A stretch of DNA of 64,000 nt. Source: Paenibacillus phytohabitans (lineage in GTDB: Bacteria > Bacillota > Bacilli > Paenibacillales > Paenibacillaceae). Both the position numbers and the translations under genes were made by a program. The DNA lies in NCBI RefSeq assembly GCF_013141775.1, contig NZ_WHOB01000086.1, forward strand, positions 62,001-126,000, given 5' to 3'. Below the pieces are notes generated by a model that saw only the letters and a program-made list of their open reading frames with translations, was not told the DNA's origin and did no database searches. Within the stretch, counting starts at the first letter, position 1, and each line of letters starts with the position of its first letter. Below are positions 60,779 to 64,000 of this stretch, one piece after another.

Positions 60779-61052
60779 CGGGCAATTAAGTTGAATACCG
60801 CTGGCGGAATGGTTGAAATAAAGAATCAGTGGTATATACTCTACCATAGACACACCAATCGTCATTCTGAAAGATTTAAGGGAAGTAATTTCGATGTTTC
60901 AAATAGATCTAAGTAATCGGCATTGCTGGAGCGAGATGGAATCCGGCTGCGTTACCCAGGATGGAACTTATCCATTGTACTTTCAGTTTATGGGAAAAGG
61001 GAGTATTGATTTTATGTCATTTGAATTAAAAGCTTCTAAAAAGAGGATTTAA
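60779..61052 (+). pseudogene. Decayed GH43-type C-terminal remnant
   Basis: Two short frames resemble the end of a GH43 enzyme. From 60791 the stretch LNTAGGMVEIKNQWYILYHR HTN matches the conserved YxFYHRxTN region of GH43 arabinofuranosidase/xylosidase proteins. From 60936, in another frame, DGTYPLYFQFMGKGSIDFMS ends at TAA 61050-61052 and resembles the C-terminal carbohydrate-binding sandwich of the same proteins. The catalytic N-terminus is gone and the two frames are separated by a deletion or frameshift. It fills most of the 394-base gap between the two GH3 genes; the TAA lies two bases before the GH3 ATG. Confidence 0.6.
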
Positions 61053-61054
61053 AG

Positions 61055-63508
61055 ATGAAGTATAGAGATTTAATTAAGGAAATGACTTTAGAAGAGAAGG
61101 CTTCCCTAATGTCAGGGAAAGATTTCTGGACCACTCAAAATATTGATCGTCTTGGAATCAGTAGTATGTTTCTTGCCGATGGTCCGCATGGGATTAGAAA
61201 GCAGGCAATAGCATCAGATAAGCTGGGACTAAATGCAGGGATTCCCGCAACTTGCTTCCCAACAGCTGCGACAGTAGCGAATAGCTGGAATGTGGAATTG
61301 GGGGAGAAAATCGGAGAATATCTTGGGCAAGAGGCGGTTGCCCAGAAAGTTAATGTGCTTTTGGGACCTGGAGTTAACATGAAGAGAAATCCTCTATGTG
61401 GTAGAAATTTCGAGTATTTCAGCGAAGACCCTTATCTTGCCGGTAAAATGGCTGCTGGGTATATCAGAGGTGTTCAATCACATGGAATTTCAGCTTGTGT
61501 GAAGCATTTTGCTGTGAACAATCAGGAAGAAAGACGCATGGCTATTGATACAATCGTTGATGAAAGAACGCTCAGAGAAATCTATCTGACTGCATTTGAA
61601 ATTGCAGTGCAAGAAGGCAAGACTAAGACCGTCATGACTTCCTATAATAAGTTAAACGGGACTTACACCAATGAAAACATGCACTTAATGCAAGAGATCT
61701 TGCGGAAAGAATGGGATTTTAACGGAGTAGTGGTCACAGATTGGGGCGGCAGTAATGATCGTATAGCGGGACTGCTAGCCGGGAATGAGCTGGAAATGCC
61801 GACAACCGCAGGGGAAACAGATCGGGAAATTATCCAGGCCATTCAAACCGGGAAAATTAAAGAGGAAGTACTGGATGAATGTGTAGACAGATTACTGGAG
61901 CTTATTTTTACAACAGAGGAAGCCTATAAGAAGATTCATGTTGATTTTGATGTGGATAGGCATCACAGAGTAGCACAGAAGGCTGCGGAAGAGTCTATTG
62001 TCCTTTTAAAAAATGACGGGAATATATTACCGCTGAAATTCGGTAAAAAGGTTGCGGTAATTGGAGATTTTGCCAAAGATGCACGATACCAGGGGGCAGG
62101 ATCCTCTATTGTAAATCCGACCATTCTGGATCATACATTAAATTGTTTTGAAGAATCGGGAATTGTCAGTATTGGGTTTGAAGCGGGCTTTGAACGCTAT
62201 GGAAAGAAAAATGCTGAAAAAGTAAAAAGCGCATGCCTGCTCGCAGAAAAAGCAGATGTTGTACTTCTATATATTGGCCTAGATGAAGTTACTGAAGCAG
62301 AGGGACTTGACAGGCAGAATATGAAAATTCCTGAGAATCAGATAGATTTATTAGATGCCGTATTTAGTGTTAATCCCAATATTGTGGCAATTCTTTCTTG
62401 CGGTTCTGCAGTTGAAATGCCGTGGATTGGTAAAGTAAGAGGATTGGTACACGGTTATTTAGGCGGACAAGCAGGAGCCCGATCAATTCTTAGGGTTTTG
62501 TCAGGGGATGTGAATCCTTCAGGCAAATTGGCCGAAACATTCCCTCTTCAATATGAGGATACACCCTCTCTTCTTCATTTCTCAGGTAAAGAGGTTACGG
62601 TTGAGTATAGGGAAAGTATATTTATTGGTTATCGTTACTATGATACTGCCAATGTTGATGTGCTCTTCCCGTTTGGATTTGGGCTCAGCTATACAACATT
62701 TGAATACTCGGATATTCAGATTGCTAAGGATGGAGTAACATTCAAGCTAACCAACTCGGGGAGAGTAGCCGGAATGGAAATTCCGCAGCTTTATGTCCGA
62801 TGTAAATCCGATGCGATTTTCAGACCTAATATGGAGCTGAAGGGATTTGTTAAGATTTTTATAAATGCAGGTCAAACGAAGACGGTTACTATTCCATTTG
62901 ACGACAAGACATTCCGGTATTTTAATGTGATAACAAATCAATGGGAAATTGAAGAAGCGGAGTATGAGATTATCATTGGTGCATCAAGTGCTGATATCAG
63001 ACTAACGGGTATCCTTGCAGTAGAGGGGACGGGAGCGCCTATCCCATACAATAAGATTAAGCTTCCATCTTATTATTCTGGAAAAGTAAATAATGTCGAT
63101 CTAGAGGAATTTGAATATTTGCTTGGAGATAAAGTGCCTATTTCCACATGGGACCGTACACAACCACTGGGTTATAACGATACGATTGCGCAATGTCAGT
63201 ATGCAAAGGGCAGAATTGCAAGATTATCCTATCATACAATCGTTTTTGCACATTGGTTTTTGAGGAAAATAGGCAAGCGGGACACAGCGAATCTAATAAT
63301 GATGTCCATTTATCATATGCCGTTCAGAGGAATAGCGAGAATGACGGGCGGTGTAGTGAATATGCCAATGCTGGACGGGATTTTAATGATTGCAAACGGG
63401 CATTTCTTTAAAGGGTTGAACCATGTAATTAAAGAAAGAAAAAAGATGCGAAAATACCGTAAAAGCATCAAAACAGTAGAAATAGGCAGTAGGCAGAGAT
63501 ATGAATAA
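61055..63508 (+). CDS. Canonical-order GH3 glycosidase with C-terminal tail, copy B
   Basis: An 817-residue close paralogue of the GH3 at 37925: TIM barrel with ADGPHGIRKQ, GRNFEYFSEDPYLAG, KHFAVNNQEER and nucleophile Asp229 (VTDWGGSNDR, identical position); alpha/beta domain (ESIVLLKNDGNILPL); FnIII; then the same ~95-residue tail (YHTIVFAHWFLRKIGKR, YHMPFRGIARMTGGVVNMPM). No signal peptide, so cytoplasmic. The end is basic (KERKKMRKYRKS). The ATG is preceded by AAGAGGA. Its stop lies inside the start of a LysR gene (8-base overlap), so the two are probably co-expressed. Confidence 0.9.
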   Translation: MKYRDLIKEMTLEEKASLMSGKDFWTTQNIDRLGISSMFLADGPHGIRKQAIASDKLGLNAGIPATCFPTAATVANSWNVELGEKIGEYLGQEAVAQKVNVLLGPGVNMKRNPLCGRNFEYFSEDPYLAGKMAAGYIRGVQSHGISACVKHFAVNNQEERRMAIDTIVDERTLREIYLTAFEIAVQEGKTKTVMTSYNKLNGTYTNENMHLMQEILRKEWDFNGVVVTDWGGSNDRIAGLLAGNELEMPTTAGETDREIIQAIQTGKIKEEVLDECVDRLLELIFTTEEAYKKIHVDFDVDRHHRVAQKAAEESIVLLKNDGNILPLKFGKKVAVIGDFAKDARYQGAGSSIVNPTILDHTLNCFEESGIVSIGFEAGFERYGKKNAEKVKSACLLAEKADVVLLYIGLDEVTEAEGLDRQNMKIPENQIDLLDAVFSVNPNIVAILSCGSAVEMPWIGKVRGLVHGYLGGQAGARSILRVLSGDVNPSGKLAETFPLQYEDTPSLLHFSGKEVTVEYRESIFIGYRYYDTANVDVLFPFGFGLSYTTFEYSDIQIAKDGVTFKLTNSGRVAGMEIPQLYVRCKSDAIFRPNMELKGFVKIFINAGQTKTVTIPFDDKTFRYFNVITNQWEIEEAEYEIIIGASSADIRLTGILAVEGTGAPIPYNKIKLPSYYSGKVNNVDLEEFEYLLGDKVPISTWDRTQPLGYNDTIAQCQYAKGRIARLSYHTIVFAHWFLRKIGKRDTANLIMMSIYHMPFRGIARMTGGVVNMPMLDGILMIANGHFFKGLNHVIKERKKMRKYRKSIKTVEIGSRQRYE

Positions 63509-64000
63509 AGACGCATTAGAGTGTTTTATCAAAGTGTATGAGAAGAAAAGCGTGACGTCAGCGGCCAAGGACTTGTTTATATCTCCGCAAGGATTAAGTA
63601 AAACTATAAAACTGTTAGAATTAGATGTAGAAGCAGAGTTATTCTTCCGAGGTCCCCATGGAATGGAGGCTACTGATTGCGGAGAGTTATTGTATGCACG
63701 GGCTAAACATCTCTGTTATCTTATGGATGATATCAAGAAAGAAATTGGTATCATGAGCGGAGGAAAGAGCACTTTAAATGTCCTGGTTAATTTCTCCACA
63801 ACCCCCTCTGTTCCACCAGATATATTGTTTGGATTTACCAATATGTATCCTCAATTCCAAATGAGACTAAGAGAATTCCCGGATGAGTACCCAATAGGCC
63901 GAATATTTCAAGAGGAATTTGATGTCGGGATCGTATTGGGACAGCAGGAAATTGATAATTGTGAAATTGAATTAATTCAATTATGTGAAGTAGTGGCGGT
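63501..64000 (+). CDS. LysR-family transcriptional regulator (runs off the window)
   Basis: An open frame from ATG 63501 to the window edge (166 codons) with no stop. The N-terminal winged helix-turn-helix reads ALECFIKVYEKKSVTSAAKD and SPQGLSKTIKLLELD, followed by the linker helix and the start of the effector-binding domain (LNVLVNFSTTPSVPPDILFG). The ATG lies within the last codons of the GH3 gene, eight bases of overlap, which suggests coupling. A regulator fused to the end of the second GH3 module probably responds to its product and controls this locus. Confidence 0.85.
   Translation, partial: MNKDALECFIKVYEKKSVTSAAKDLFISPQGLSKTIKLLELDVEAELFFRGPHGMEATDCGELLYARAKHLCYLMDDIKKEIGIMSGGKSTLNVLVNFSTTPSVPPDILFGFTNMYPQFQMRLREFPDEYPIGRIFQEEFDVGIVLGQQEIDNCEIELIQLCEVVA

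Noticed and set aside
1..64000. CRISPR arrays, transposons, prophage genes, tRNA or rRNA genes
   Set aside because: I looked for repeated spacers, transposase or integrase motifs and RNA-gene sequences and found none I could support.

Overview
The window looks like chromosomal DNA of a plant-polysaccharide-using, Paenibacillus-like member of the Bacillota. The grounds are two YesM/YesN-type two-component systems (integral-membrane sensor plus AraC-type response regulator) beside CUT1 sugar importers, a DUF3502-type sugar-binding lipoprotein, strong AGGAGG ribosome sites with many GTG/TTG starts, CcpA-type cre-like sites, and glycosidases of families GH2, GH3, GH13, GH42 and GH43. This is inferred from gene content; no rRNA or tRNA is present to fix the taxonomy. 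I see no transposase, phage gene, CRISPR array or RNA gene.

Region 1 (1-2.9 kb): an unrecognised small protein, a 5'-truncated SRAP/YedK pseudogene without the catalytic Cys2, and a divergent quinone-oxidoreductase/TetR pair. Region 2 (3.0-14.7 kb): a scavenging cluster. A minus-strand operon encodes a tandem AhpD-like protein, an M20 amidohydrolase, a dipeptide-type ABC importer (binding lipoprotein, permease, a permease-ATPase fusion, second ATPase) and an FMN-dependent LLM monooxygenase. A LysR regulator and a second LLM monooxygenase are transcribed divergently. The logic resembles uptake of N-acylated or peptide-linked organosulfur compounds followed by oxidation and deacylation. Region 3 (15.0-26.1 kb): a disaccharide cluster with a PfkB kinase, a GH13_18 phosphorylase carrying residues expected for sucrose 6-phosphate, an esterase that seems to start at CTG, a YesM/YesN pair, a CUT1 importer and a Nif3-family protein. 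A similar A-tract/T-tract element precedes both transcription units.

Near 26.2 kb base composition visibly falls from GC-rich to AT-rich. Region 4 (26.4-40.4 kb): an AgrC/LytTR-type two-component system diverges from a long operon encoding a lipoprotein, a membrane-anchored domain-permuted GH3 protein, a four-helix membrane protein, a GH2 beta-galactosidase, a GtrA-family membrane protein, a GT2 glycosyltransferase, UDP-galactopyranose mutase and a canonical GH3 with an extra C-terminal tail. I read this as a candidate system for making and trimming a (galactofuranose-containing?) surface glycan. Region 5 (40.4-50.5 kb): GH42, a CUT1 importer, a second YesM/YesN pair and a GH43 beta-xylosidase, a plant-oligosaccharide utilisation locus. 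Region 6 (50.6-52.1 kb): fragments of dead genes, including GH95 and GH1 C-termini.

Region 7 (52.1-56.3 kb): a ketopantoate-reductase-like gene diverges from a TetR gene, followed by a LysE-type exporter, an AraC regulator and panB. Region 8 (56.3-64.0 kb): a non-coding stretch with a perfect 16-bp inverted repeat, then a shorter second copy of the region 4 module: lipoprotein, permuted membrane GH3, a decayed GH43 fragment, a canonical GH3 with the same tail, and a LysR gene running off the window. The recurrence of lipoprotein + permuted GH3 + tailed GH3 in two loci about 28 kb apart is the most interesting feature.
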